Of a stretch of DNA of 64,000 bases, positions 16,995 to 24,236 are shown piece after piece. Below the pieces are notes generated by a model. The model was not told where the DNA came from. It was given only the letters and a program-made list of their open reading frames with translations, and did no database searches. This DNA comes from Actinomycetota bacterium (lineage in GTDB: Bacteria; Actinomycetota; Acidimicrobiia; Acidimicrobiales; Iamiaceae). How positions within the stretch are numbered: the first letter of the stretch is position 1; each line of letters starts with the position of its first letter. The stretch is from positions 124,001-188,000 of the forward strand of contig JACPNX010000018.1 in assembly GCA_016185275.1 (NCBI GenBank). Reading direction: 5' to 3'. The position numbers and the translations under genes were made by a program.

Positions 16995-18007
16995 CGTCCG
17001 AGCTCCTCGGCGAGAGCCTCGGCGATGCGGTGGGTGGCCCGGAGCCCGACCGCGCGCGAGAACAGGTAGGGCAGGTACAGCATGGCCAGCGCGGGAGGAA
17101 GGCCGGCGCGCAGCGTGGCGAGGTGGCCGGCGCCGGTGCGGCGCAACGTGACGGCCAGCTCGGCGGCATCGAGCACCGGGCCCACGTCCCCGCCGACCGC
17201 GCCGGACAGCGCCACCACCCGCTCCGGTCGCCGGAGGCGGACGAAGACCTCCTCCTCACCCCGGCCGAACAGCTCGGGCAGCACCCGGTTGACGACCACG
17301 GCGGCCAGGTCGACCGTCGTCTCGTCCCGGATGCGGGCCGCGAGCTCGAGCGACTCGTTGACGGGCATCTCCTCGGGCGAGGCGACGACGACCACGCCGG
17401 TCTGCGCGGGATCGCTCAGGATGTCGAGCATCCACGACGTCTGGTTGCGCACGACGCCCACCTGCACGAGCTGGTTGATGGCCTGCGGCGCGGCGAGCTG
17501 ACCGACGATGTGGCCGCTGGCCACCGCGTCGACCACCACCAGGTCGTAGTGGCGCTCGCGCACCTCCCAGACGTACTTGCCGACCGTCAGCACCTCCTTG
17601 ACGCCGGGCGCCGCGTTGGCGATGAAGTCGAAGGCGCGTGCGAGCGGGCCCACCTTGGCGACGAGCGGCAGCTTGAGCTGCAGGCGGAGGTACTCGCGCA
17701 ACGAGCTCTCGGTGTCCATGGCCATGGCGAACAGGTGCGGCTGCACCTCCCGAGGAGCGAACTCGAGCCCCGAGACCTCGTAGGCGTCGGCCAGGTCCCC
17801 CTTGGCGTCGCTCTGGCAGACGAGGGTGCGCCGGCCCTGCCGCGCCGCGAGCAGAGCCAGACCGGAAGCGACGGTGGTCTTGCCGACGCCGCCCTTGCCC
17901 GTGACGAACAGCAGGCGGCGGTCGAGGAGGTCGAGCGGCACCCGCGCGGCCAGCGGAGGATCCGCGCTAAGCGCCGAAGCCGATGCGCCGGTCGTGGTCG
18001 GGCGCAT
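16991..18007 (-). CDS. ArsA/GET3-family ATPase (first of pair)
   Basis: A 338-residue ATPase with the deviant Walker A VTGKGGVGKTTVASG near residues 34-48, SDAKGDLADAYEV as the A-loop and LVVVDAVASGHIVGQL as switch II. It has a single ATPase domain, so the pair probably works as a heterodimer. Its 5' end overlaps the DUF3107 gene by 41 bases if the ATG at 18007 is used; a start nearer the P-loop would remove the overlap. Confidence 0.9.
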   Translation of the reverse strand: MRPTTTGASASALSADPPLAARVPLDLLDRRLLFVTGKGGVGKTTVASGLALLAARQGRRTLVCQSDAKGDLADAYEVSGLEFAPREVQPHLFAMAMDTESSLREYLRLQLKLPLVAKVGPLARAFDFIANAAPGVKEVLTVGKYVWEVRERHYDLVVVDAVASGHIVGQLAAPQAINQLVQVGVVRNQTSWMLDILSDPAQTGVVVVASPEEMPVNESLELAARIRDETTVDLAAVVVNRVLPELFGRGEEEVFVRLRRPERVVALSGAVGGDVGPVLDAAELAVTLRRTGAGHLATLRAGLPPALAMLYLPYLFSRAVGLRATHRIAEALAEELGR

Positions 18008-18197
18008 CGATCTCCACGTAGCCGAGGCGGTCCACCGGCACGCCGACTCGGCGTCCGCGGCGGTCGGTGATCCACAGCACGCCGCCCGCCCCGAGCGCGG
18101 CCTCGATGTCGGCCCGGATGGCGTCGGTGTCGGCGTCCTCGGGGAGCTCGAGGTCGATCTCCTTGCCGGTGTGGATCACACCGATGCGAACGTCCAC
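17967..18197 (-). CDS. DUF3107 family small protein
   Basis: A 76-residue protein from GTG 18197. The sequence VDVRIGVIHTGKEIDLELPE, followed by an acidic helix and then ITDRRGRRVGVPVDRLGYVEI, matches the DUF3107 family (about 70-75 residues, widespread in actinobacteria, no known activity). It lies directly upstream of the two ATPase genes and overlaps the first, so it is likely transcribed with them. Confidence 0.85.
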   Translation of the reverse strand: MDVRIGVIHTGKEIDLELPEDADTDAIRADIEAALGAGGVLWITDRRGRRVGVPVDRLGYVEIDAPDHDRRIGFGA

Positions 18198-18255
18198 GGG
18201 CGTGCGTCTCCTCGGTCGGCGGCTCGGGCTCGGGACACCGTAGCGGCGCCGGGCT

Positions 18256-19398
18256 CTAGATGAGCTTGAGCTCGGGATGGAAGCGCCGCGTCGGCGCCAG
18301 CTCGTCGTCGATGCGGCCGGCGATGAGGCCGAAGGCGCGGGCGGCCTCGCCGTCCGGTTCGGTGGCGACGATGGGATGCCCGGTGTCCGCGCCCTCCCGC
18401 AGGGCGGGCACGAGCGGGATCTGGCCCACGAGCGGGACCTCGAGGCGGTCGGCCAGCTCCCGGCCGCCGCCCGCGCCGAACAGCTCGTAGCGCCGGCCGT
18501 CGTCACCGGTGAACCAGGCCATGTTCTCGATCACGCCCTTGACCTCGAGGTTGACCTTCTGGGCCATGAAGGCCGCCCGTTGGGCGACGCGCTGCGCCGC
18601 CGGCTGCGGGGTCGTGACCACGTAGACCTCGGAGCGGGGCAGGAACCCCGACAGCGAGATCGAGATGTCGCCCGTGCCCGGCGGGAGATCGACCACGAGG
18701 AAGTCGGGATCGTCCCAGTAGACGTCGGTGAGGAACTGCTCGAGGGCCTTGTGGAGCATGGGTCCCCGCCAGATGACCGGCTGGTCCTCGGCGGCGAAGA
18801 AGCCCATGGAGATGCAGCGCACGCCATAGGCCTCGGGCGGCAGCAGCATCTGGTCCAGCACGACGGGCGGGCGGTCGATCCCCAGCATGCGCGGGATCGA
18901 AAAGCCCCACACGTCGGCGTCGATGACGGCGACGCTGTGCCCGCGGCGGGCCAGCGCCACGGACAGGTTCGTGGTCACCGACGACTTGCCCACCCCGCCC
19001 TTGCCGGAGGAGATGAGCAACACCCGGGTGCGGCTGGCCGGATCGGCGAAGGGGATGGCGCGCCCCTCGGCGTGACCATGGGCGGGCGTGCTGCCCGCGG
19101 TGGAGGCGGGATCGCCGTGCAGGCGCGTCCGCAGCGCGCTCAGCTCGTCCTCGCTCATGTGGGTGAACTCGAGGTCCACCCCGTCGATGCCGTCGAGGCG
19201 TGTGGCCGCGTCGGTGACCCGGCGCGAGATCTCGTTGCGCAGCGGGCAGCCGGGGACGGTCAGCGCGATGAGCACGCTGGCCCGGTTGCCCTCCACGGCC
19301 ACGGCCTTCACCATGCCGAGATCGACGATGCTGCGATGCAGCTCCGGGTCCTCCACGGGCCGCAGGGCCTCGATCACGTCTGCGTCGGTGACGGGCAC
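18256..19398 (-). CDS. mrp: Mrp/NBP35-type iron-sulphur carrier ATPase
   Basis: A 380-residue protein with two parts: an N-terminal MIP18/DUF59 domain (LRPVEDPELHRSIVDLGMV, VPGCPLRNEI) and a ParA-like ATPase with the P-loop ISSGKGGVGKSSVTTNL near residue 130, then DADVWGFSIPRMLG and VDLPPGTGDISISL. The CxxC of many Mrp proteins is not obvious. It is thought to bind and transfer Fe-S clusters. GTG 19398 sits six bases after AGGAGG. It is divergent from a SufR-like regulator, which suggests co-regulation with Fe-S assembly. Confidence 0.9.
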   Translation of the reverse strand: MPVTDADVIEALRPVEDPELHRSIVDLGMVKAVAVEGNRASVLIALTVPGCPLRNEISRRVTDAATRLDGIDGVDLEFTHMSEDELSALRTRLHGDPASTAGSTPAHGHAEGRAIPFADPASRTRVLLISSGKGGVGKSSVTTNLSVALARRGHSVAVIDADVWGFSIPRMLGIDRPPVVLDQMLLPPEAYGVRCISMGFFAAEDQPVIWRGPMLHKALEQFLTDVYWDDPDFLVVDLPPGTGDISISLSGFLPRSEVYVVTTPQPAAQRVAQRAAFMAQKVNLEVKGVIENMAWFTGDDGRRYELFGAGGGRELADRLEVPLVGQIPLVPALREGADTGHPIVATEPDGEAARAFGLIAGRIDDELAPTRRFHPELKLI

Positions 19399-19456
19399 CG
19401 GGTGCCTCCTCGGCGGGGGTCGGGGCACGGAGGCGGCGGACCCGCCAGACCGATTT

Positions 19457-19478
19457 CTCCTACGCCGATAGGTAGAAT
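19457..19478 (+). promoter_or_regulatory. leaderless promoter and imperfect palindrome of the SufR-like gene
   Basis: The -10 box TAGAAT (19473-19478) ends seven bases before GTG 19486. An interrupted inverted repeat, TTCTCCTA and TAGGTAGAA (19455-19477 approximately, one bulged base), overlaps it. It is a plausible self-repression operator in the 87-base gap shared with mrp. Confidence 0.45.
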
Positions 19479-19485
19479 ACCGGGC

Positions 19486-20220
19486 GTGCCCGACGGCGAG
19501 CCCACCCGGGACGACCTCACCCCCAACGACTTCGCCTCGGCGGTCACGGCCATCACGTCCGCGTTCGGGGATCCGACGCGCCGGGACATCTTCCTGTTCG
19601 TGCGCGAGTCCACCGCCGACGTCACGGCCGCCGAGGTGGCCGGGCGCTTCGCGCTGCACACCAACGTCGCCCGCCACCACCTCGACAAGCTGGCCGCAGG
19701 CGGCTACCTCGAGGTCACGGTCGGGCGCGGCCTGGCTGCCGGCGCGGGACGACCGTCGAAGCGCTACCGGGCCACCGGTGACGGTCTGGGTCTTCAGCTC
19801 GCGGTCCGCCACGACGACCTGCTGACCGCGCTGCTCGGCCGCGCGCTGGCCCTGCTGCCCGCCGGCCAGGCGGAGGCCATGGCCGAGGAGATCGGCGCCG
19901 AGTTCGGGCGGTCGATGGCGGGAGCGCTCAACGGCGGCGAGTCGCAGCAGCGCTCGTTCCGGTCCGCGCTGCACACGGTGGCCGAGGCGCTGACCGCGCA
20001 CGGGTTCGCTGCGCACGCCGAGAATGCCGGCGGCGAGCTGCGGATCGTCTCCGAGCACTGCCCGTTCGGCGGGGCGGCCATCGCACACCCGGTGATCTGC
20101 GCGGTCGACCGCGGCATGGTCAAGGGCATGCTGGCCGGGCTCTACGGCGACACGGAGGCGGCCACGCGCTCGTCGCTGCCCATGGGCGACGCGGTGTGCG
20201 TCACCACCGTCGAGGCGTGA
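19486..20220 (+). CDS. SufR-like iron-sulphur-responsive HTH regulator
   Basis: A 244-residue regulator from GTG 19486. The N-terminal winged helix (FGDPTRRDIFLFVRE to VARHHLDKLAAGGYLEV, residues about 28-85) is ArsR/DeoR-like. The C-terminal part has cysteines in SEHCPFGGAA and HPVICAVDRG, as in SufR proteins that bind a [4Fe-4S] cluster, and a third in DAVCVTT. It probably represses the Fe-S genes next to it when clusters are plentiful. It is divergent from mrp and 70 bases upstream of a cysteine desulfurase gene. Confidence 0.82.
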   Translation: MPDGEPTRDDLTPNDFASAVTAITSAFGDPTRRDIFLFVRESTADVTAAEVAGRFALHTNVARHHLDKLAAGGYLEVTVGRGLAAGAGRPSKRYRATGDGLGLQLAVRHDDLLTALLGRALALLPAGQAEAMAEEIGAEFGRSMAGALNGGESQQRSFRSALHTVAEALTAHGFAAHAENAGGELRIVSEHCPFGGAAIAHPVICAVDRGMVKGMLAGLYGDTEAATRSSLPMGDAVCVTTVEA

Positions 20221-20290
20221 CGCCTCGCGGCCCGGCGGGGGCCGCGGCCGGAGGCCGTCGGGGCGCGCGCGTCGGCGGAGCGCGCTCGCC

Positions 20291-21415
20291 GTGAGCGGGC
20301 GCCACTACCTCGACCACGCGTCCACCTCGCCGATCCGGCCGGAGGCCCTCGAAGCCGTCGTGCGCTGCCTGCGCGGACCCACCGGCGACCCGGGCCGGGT
20401 CCACACCGAGGGCATGACGGCCCGGGCCGCGGTGGAGGAGGCGCGCGAGCAGGTGGCCGTCCTGCTCGGCGCCCGGCCGCGCGAGGTCGTGTTCACGAGC
20501 GGCGCCACCGAGTCCATCGCCGCGGCCTGCTGGGGCGCCGCCGAGCGCGGCGCGCACCAGGTGGTTCCGCGGGTCGAGCACTCCGCCGTGCGGGAAGCGG
20601 CCGGGCGGTCCGGTGACGTGACCCTCGTGAGCGTCGATGCGTACGGCCGGGTCGACGTCGACGCCCTCGTGCGCGCCGTGCGGCCGGACACGGCGCTGGT
20701 CCACATCCAGTGGGGCAACCACGAGGTCGGCACCGTGCAGCCGGTGGCCGAGGTCGTGGCCGCCTGCCGCGAGCGCGGCGTGCTCGTCCATGTCGACGCG
20801 GCGCAGGCCGCGGGGCACGTGCCGATCGACTTCGGGGCGCTCGGCGCCGACCTGCTCTCGGTGAGCGGCCACAAGATGGGCGCCGCACCCGGCGCCGGGG
20901 TGCTCGTGGTGCGCCGGGGTCTGCGGCTGCGGCCGCTCCTCGTCGGCGGCGACCAGGAGCGGGCCCGGCGGGCCGGGATGGAGCCGGTGCCGGCCGTGGC
21001 CGGTCTCGGCGCGGTGGCCGGGGCCCTCGCGGCCGGCGACCGCCTGGCCACCGAGGCCGCCGAGGCCCGCCGGCTGACCGACCGGGTCCTGGCGGGCGTG
21101 CGGGCGGTGCCCGGCGTGCGGGTGCACGGCGATCCCGAAGCACGCCTCCCCCAGCTCGTCTGCCTCGGCGTGGACGGCGTCGAACCGCAGGCCGTCCTGC
21201 TCGGGCTGGACCGCGCCGGCGTGGCGGTGCACTCGGGCAGCGCGTGCTCGTCGGAGGCGCTGGAGCCCTCACCCGTGCTCGAGGCCATGGGGGTCGACGC
21301 GCTCCGCTCGCTGCGCGTCTCCGTGGGGTGGAGCACCACCGACGCGGACGTCGACGCCTTCCTCACCGCGCTCCCCGACGTGCTCGGCGGCCTGCGGGCC
21401 CTGGCCGACCGCTGA
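20291..21415 (+). CDS. cysteine desulfurase, IscS/NifS class V aminotransferase
   Basis: A 374-residue PLP enzyme from GTG 20291. It has YLDHASTSPIRPEA at the N-terminus, the cofactor region FTSGATESIA, the Asp of VHVDAAQAAGHVPID, the PLP lysine in SVSGHKMGAAPG (about residue 196) and the catalytic cysteine in SGSACSSE (about residue 322). It takes sulphur from cysteine as a persulphide for Fe-S or thio-cofactor assembly. No IscU or SufB-type scaffold is adjacent. It follows the SufR-like gene on the same strand. Confidence 0.93.
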   Translation: MSGRHYLDHASTSPIRPEALEAVVRCLRGPTGDPGRVHTEGMTARAAVEEAREQVAVLLGARPREVVFTSGATESIAAACWGAAERGAHQVVPRVEHSAVREAAGRSGDVTLVSVDAYGRVDVDALVRAVRPDTALVHIQWGNHEVGTVQPVAEVVAACRERGVLVHVDAAQAAGHVPIDFGALGADLLSVSGHKMGAAPGAGVLVVRRGLRLRPLLVGGDQERARRAGMEPVPAVAGLGAVAGALAAGDRLATEAAEARRLTDRVLAGVRAVPGVRVHGDPEARLPQLVCLGVDGVEPQAVLLGLDRAGVAVHSGSACSSEALEPSPVLEAMGVDALRSLRVSVGWSTTDADVDAFLTALPDVLGGLRALADR

Positions 21416-21417
21416 AC

Positions 21418-21443
21418 CCGGCGGGGCCGCGCCGCCCCGCCGG
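21418..21443 (+). terminator. terminator of the cysteine desulfurase gene
   Basis: A ten-base perfect stem, CCGGCGGGGC and GCCCCGCCGG, with a six-base loop starts two bases after the stop. A 17-base direct repeat, CACCGCTGGAGTGCCCG, follows twice at 21451-21484. Confidence 0.65.
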
Positions 21444-21547
21444 CGGGTCGCACCGCTGGAGTGCCCGCACCGCTGGAGTGCCCGCGCCGGCCGGGTGGAC
21501 GCCGCCGCCGGAAACGCCGCGACCGGCGACCGGTACGCTCCGGCGCG

Positions 21548-22027
21548 GTGACGCTCTATCTGGTCCGCCACGCCCACGCGCTGAGCCGGGGCGACTGGCG
21601 CGGCTCGGACGAGGACCGCCCGCTGTCGAGCCGAGGCCATGCGCAGGCCGGCGCGCTGTCGGAGTGGATGGCCGGACGGTACGTGGACCGGGTGCTCTCC
21701 AGCCGGGCGGTCCGCTGCCAGCAGACGGTCGCGCCCGTCGCCGCCCGGTACGGGTTGCGCGTCGACCTCGCGGCCCCGCTGTTCGAAGGCGCCTCGGGCC
21801 GCCAGGCTCTGGAGCTGGTGCACCGCGAAGCGGGGGCCGACGCCGTGCTGTGCAGCCACGGCGACGTGATCCCGGCGCTGATCGACGCGCTGTCCGGCGC
21901 AGGGTGCTCCGTGGTCGGCGGCCGCTCCCCCGCCAAGGGCGCCCTGTACGTGATCGACGTCGCGGACGGGCGGCCGGTGCGGGCCACCTACGTGGGCCTG
22001 CCGGCCGGGACGACGTCAGGGCGCTGA
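21548..22027 (+). CDS. SixA-type histidine phosphatase family protein
   Basis: A 159-residue short-form histidine phosphatase from GTG 21548. TLYLVRHAHALSRGDW contains the catalytic RHA, LSSRAVRCQQTVAP is the second arginine region and CSHGDVIPALI holds the C-terminal histidine. This form removes phosphate from small molecules or from HPt domains. A TACGCT -10 box at 21534-21539 lies eight bases before the start. Its 3' end overlaps the convergent ccmI-like gene by 12 bases. Confidence 0.85.
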   Translation: MTLYLVRHAHALSRGDWRGSDEDRPLSSRGHAQAGALSEWMAGRYVDRVLSSRAVRCQQTVAPVAARYGLRVDLAAPLFEGASGRQALELVHREAGADAVLCSHGDVIPALIDALSGAGCSVVGGRSPAKGALYVIDVADGRPVRATYVGLPAGTTSGR

Positions 22028-23074
22028 GGTCGTGGGCACCGTGCCGGGCGCCGTCGTGGTCGACGGGGTGCCGGGCGCCGTCGTGGTCGGCGGGGTGCGC
22101 AGGTCCTTGTCCACCTGCTGGCGCAGGGGGTCGGTGAGGGCACGGATCGACGACGGCGGATCGAGGGCGTAGAGGCGATCCAGCTCGGCGGCGGCGTCCT
22201 TCGTGCGGCCTTCCTGGACGGCCAGGATGGCGAGGAAGGCGTGCGGGTCGGGCAGGGTCGGATCGGCGACGACGGCCCGGTCGAGGAAGCGCCGTCCTGC
22301 GGTGACGGCGTCGACGCGGGTCTGGCCGTCCAGGCTGCGGCTCGACAGCACGAGCGTCCAACCGAGGTAGGTGAGCGCGACGGGGTTGCCGGGGTCCTTG
22401 TCGAGGACGGCGCGCAGGCACCGGATGGCCTCCACCGGCGCCGACGCGATGCCCATGATGCACTCGCGGGCCTGCTGGGTCGGCGTCGGCGGAGGGAGCT
22501 TGCCCGAGACGGTCTGGTTCATCGTGCGCCGGCCTGACGACTGGGCCACGAGCACACCGGCGCCGATGGCGAGGGCGGCGACGGACACGACGGCCACCAC
22601 GAGCCGGGCGCCACGCAGGCGACGGGCGGGTGTGCGGCGCAGGGCGCGCTGCTCGTCGAGCGCGTGCAGCACCTCGGCGGCCCGGACGGTGTAGCCCTCG
22701 CGCAGGGTCTCGTAGTCGTCGTCGTCGATGTCGCCCGCGGCCCGCTCGCGGTCGAGGTCGTCGAGGGAGCGCAGGAGGAACTCGCGCTCGTCCTCGAGGG
22801 CGACGATCTCGTCGGGTCCCAGCCGGCGCGGGCGGCGGGGCGGGCCGGCGCCGTGCCCGTCCCCGGCGGCGGAGCCGGCACCAGTGGCGGCACCGGAGCG
22901 GGATCGGCGCCGACGCGCGACCGCGCCGGACCGCGGGCTCGTGCCGGATCGCGGGCTCGTGCCGGACCGCGGGCTCGTGCCGGTCGGAGGAGCGCTGGCG
23001 TGGCCGTCCGCCTCGGTCGCGTCGGTCGCGTCGGCCCCGTCGGCGGGCGACGACGTGGGCAGGCGCGTGGTCAC
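22016..23074 (-). CDS. ccmI: CcmI/CycH-like TPR protein of cytochrome c maturation
   Basis: A 352-residue protein ending the ccm operon. The N-terminal third is disordered, with SPRSGT repeats. Then comes the family signature LRSLDDLDRERAAGDIDDDDY, one membrane segment at about residues 165-185, and an outward TPR-like region (CLRAVLDKDPGNPVALTYLGW, VADPTLPDPHAFLAILAVQEG). The C-terminus is a Thr/Pro-rich tail. CcmI chaperones apocytochrome c for haem ligation. Its start overlaps ccmH by four bases. The low-complexity extensions at both ends are unusual. Confidence 0.8.
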   Translation of the reverse strand: MTTRLPTSSPADGADATDATEADGHASAPPTGTSPRSGTSPRSGTSPRSGAVARRRRSRSGAATGAGSAAGDGHGAGPPRRPRRLGPDEIVALEDEREFLLRSLDDLDRERAAGDIDDDDYETLREGYTVRAAEVLHALDEQRALRRTPARRLRGARLVVAVVSVAALAIGAGVLVAQSSGRRTMNQTVSGKLPPPTPTQQARECIMGIASAPVEAIRCLRAVLDKDPGNPVALTYLGWTLVLSSRSLDGQTRVDAVTAGRRFLDRAVVADPTLPDPHAFLAILAVQEGRTKDAAAELDRLYALDPPSSIRALTDPLRQQVDKDLRTPPTTTAPGTPSTTTAPGTVPTTSAP

Positions 23075-23592
23075 GTCACACCCGGCCCGGGCACCGCGGT
23101 GGCGGCGGGCGGCCGGCGGCGGGCGCGGCGGGCCCGTTCGACCAGCCGCCGGTCGTCCTCGTCGAGCGTTGCGACGGGGGCGACGCGCCAGCGGCGGAAG
23201 GCCACCGCGAGGAGGACGGCGGCGACGACCAGGGCCGCCACGGGGATGGCCCAGACGAGGCCACCGGCGCCGTCGCGCGGGGGCGTCAGCAGGATGTCGG
23301 AGCCGTAGGCGGCGACGAACCGGGCGCGGATCTGGTCCGGGCTCTCACCGGCCTTCAGCCGCGCCTCGATCTCGTTGCGCATGGCGACCGACGCGGGAGC
23401 ATCCGACGTCGCCGCCGACTGCCCGTTGCACGTCGGGCACCGCACGGTGGCGGCCACGCCGCGGACCCGGTCCCCGATCGTGGTCGGGCGGGTCGGGCCC
23501 GAACCGGCCCACAGCGCGGCGGCGACGACGACGGGGAGCGCCAGCCAGAGCAGCCGCCGGCGGGAGCCGGACCCGCGGGAGCGACCCGTCAT
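23071..23592 (-). CDS. ccmH: CcmH/CycL thiol-reducing protein
   Basis: A 173-residue protein: N-terminal membrane anchor (about 12-30), the haem-ligation redox motif RCPTCNGQSAATSDAP near residues 51-66, ARFVAAYGSDILLTPP, and a second membrane helix at about 112-132, then a basic tail. It reduces the apocytochrome CXXCH cysteines outside the membrane. It overlaps the CcmG-like gene and ccmI by four bases on each side. Confidence 0.93.
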   Translation of the reverse strand: MTGRSRGSGSRRRLLWLALPVVVAAALWAGSGPTRPTTIGDRVRGVAATVRCPTCNGQSAATSDAPASVAMRNEIEARLKAGESPDQIRARFVAAYGSDILLTPPRDGAGGLVWAIPVAALVVAAVLLAVAFRRWRVAPVATLDEDDRRLVERARRARRRPPAATAVPGPGVT

Positions 23593-24236
23593 GGAGCCGT
23601 GCCCTGGAGCTCCGCCATGATCTGGTCGAGACCCGCCATCGTGACGCCGCCGATGAGCTTGACCCGCACGGTGCCGAACGGGTCGACGATGTAGGTCTCG
23701 GGCACCCCGGAGACGCCGTAGCGCAGCGCCGTGGTGCCCGAGTCGTCGCGCACGACCGGCCAGTCGCCGCCCATCTCCCCGAAGAAGCTCTTCACCGCGC
23801 TGATCTTGTCCGAGTACACGACCGAGATGATCTGCGCGTCGCCCTTGCGGTCGTGGTCGGCGTCGAACCGGATCAGCTCGGGATGCTCCTTGCGGCAGGC
23901 CACGCACCACGAGGCGAAGTAGTTCACCAGCACCCACTGGCCGCGGTAGTCGGCGAGGTCGAAGCGCCGCCCGTCGATCGTCGTCGACTGGATCCCCGGC
24001 GCCGGCTTGCCCAGCAGCGGGCTGTAGATCTTGCGGTTGTTGGCCGGCGGGCTCTTGGCCAGCACCACCACGAGCGCCCCGACGGCCAGGACCACCGCGA
24101 CGGACACGGCGACGACCAGGCGGGACCGCCCCGACCGGCGGGGGACGTCCTCGTCGTCGGTGAGGTCGCCGGTGAGGTCGCCGGTGAGGTCGGCCGGGCC
24201 GCCGGGAGAAGGGTCGGCGTCCAGGGTGGAGCTCAT
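23589..24236 (-). CDS. ccmG: CcmG/DsbE-like thioredoxin-fold protein
   Basis: A 215-residue protein with an acidic N-terminus containing DLTG repeats, one membrane anchor (about 40-60) and an exported TlpA/CcmG domain. The active site is FASWCVACRKEHPEL, and the cis-proline loop is GVPETYIVDPFG. It supplies electrons for apocytochrome c thiol reduction. It overlaps ccmF and ccmH by four bases each. A CXXC of WCVAC type is less common than WCPTC. Confidence 0.92.
   Translation of the reverse strand: MSSTLDADPSPGGPADLTGDLTGDLTDDEDVPRRSGRSRLVVAVSVAVVLAVGALVVVLAKSPPANNRKIYSPLLGKPAPGIQSTTIDGRRFDLADYRGQWVLVNYFASWCVACRKEHPELIRFDADHDRKGDAQIISVVYSDKISAVKSFFGEMGGDWPVVRDDSGTTALRYGVSGVPETYIVDPFGTVRVKLIGGVTMAGLDQIMAELQGTAP

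Noticed and set aside
15705-18007. Arsenite resistance operon
   Set aside because: The ATPases have ArsA/GET3 features but there is no arsB, arsC or arsR gene nearby, and paired ATPases of this type are standard in actinobacteria.
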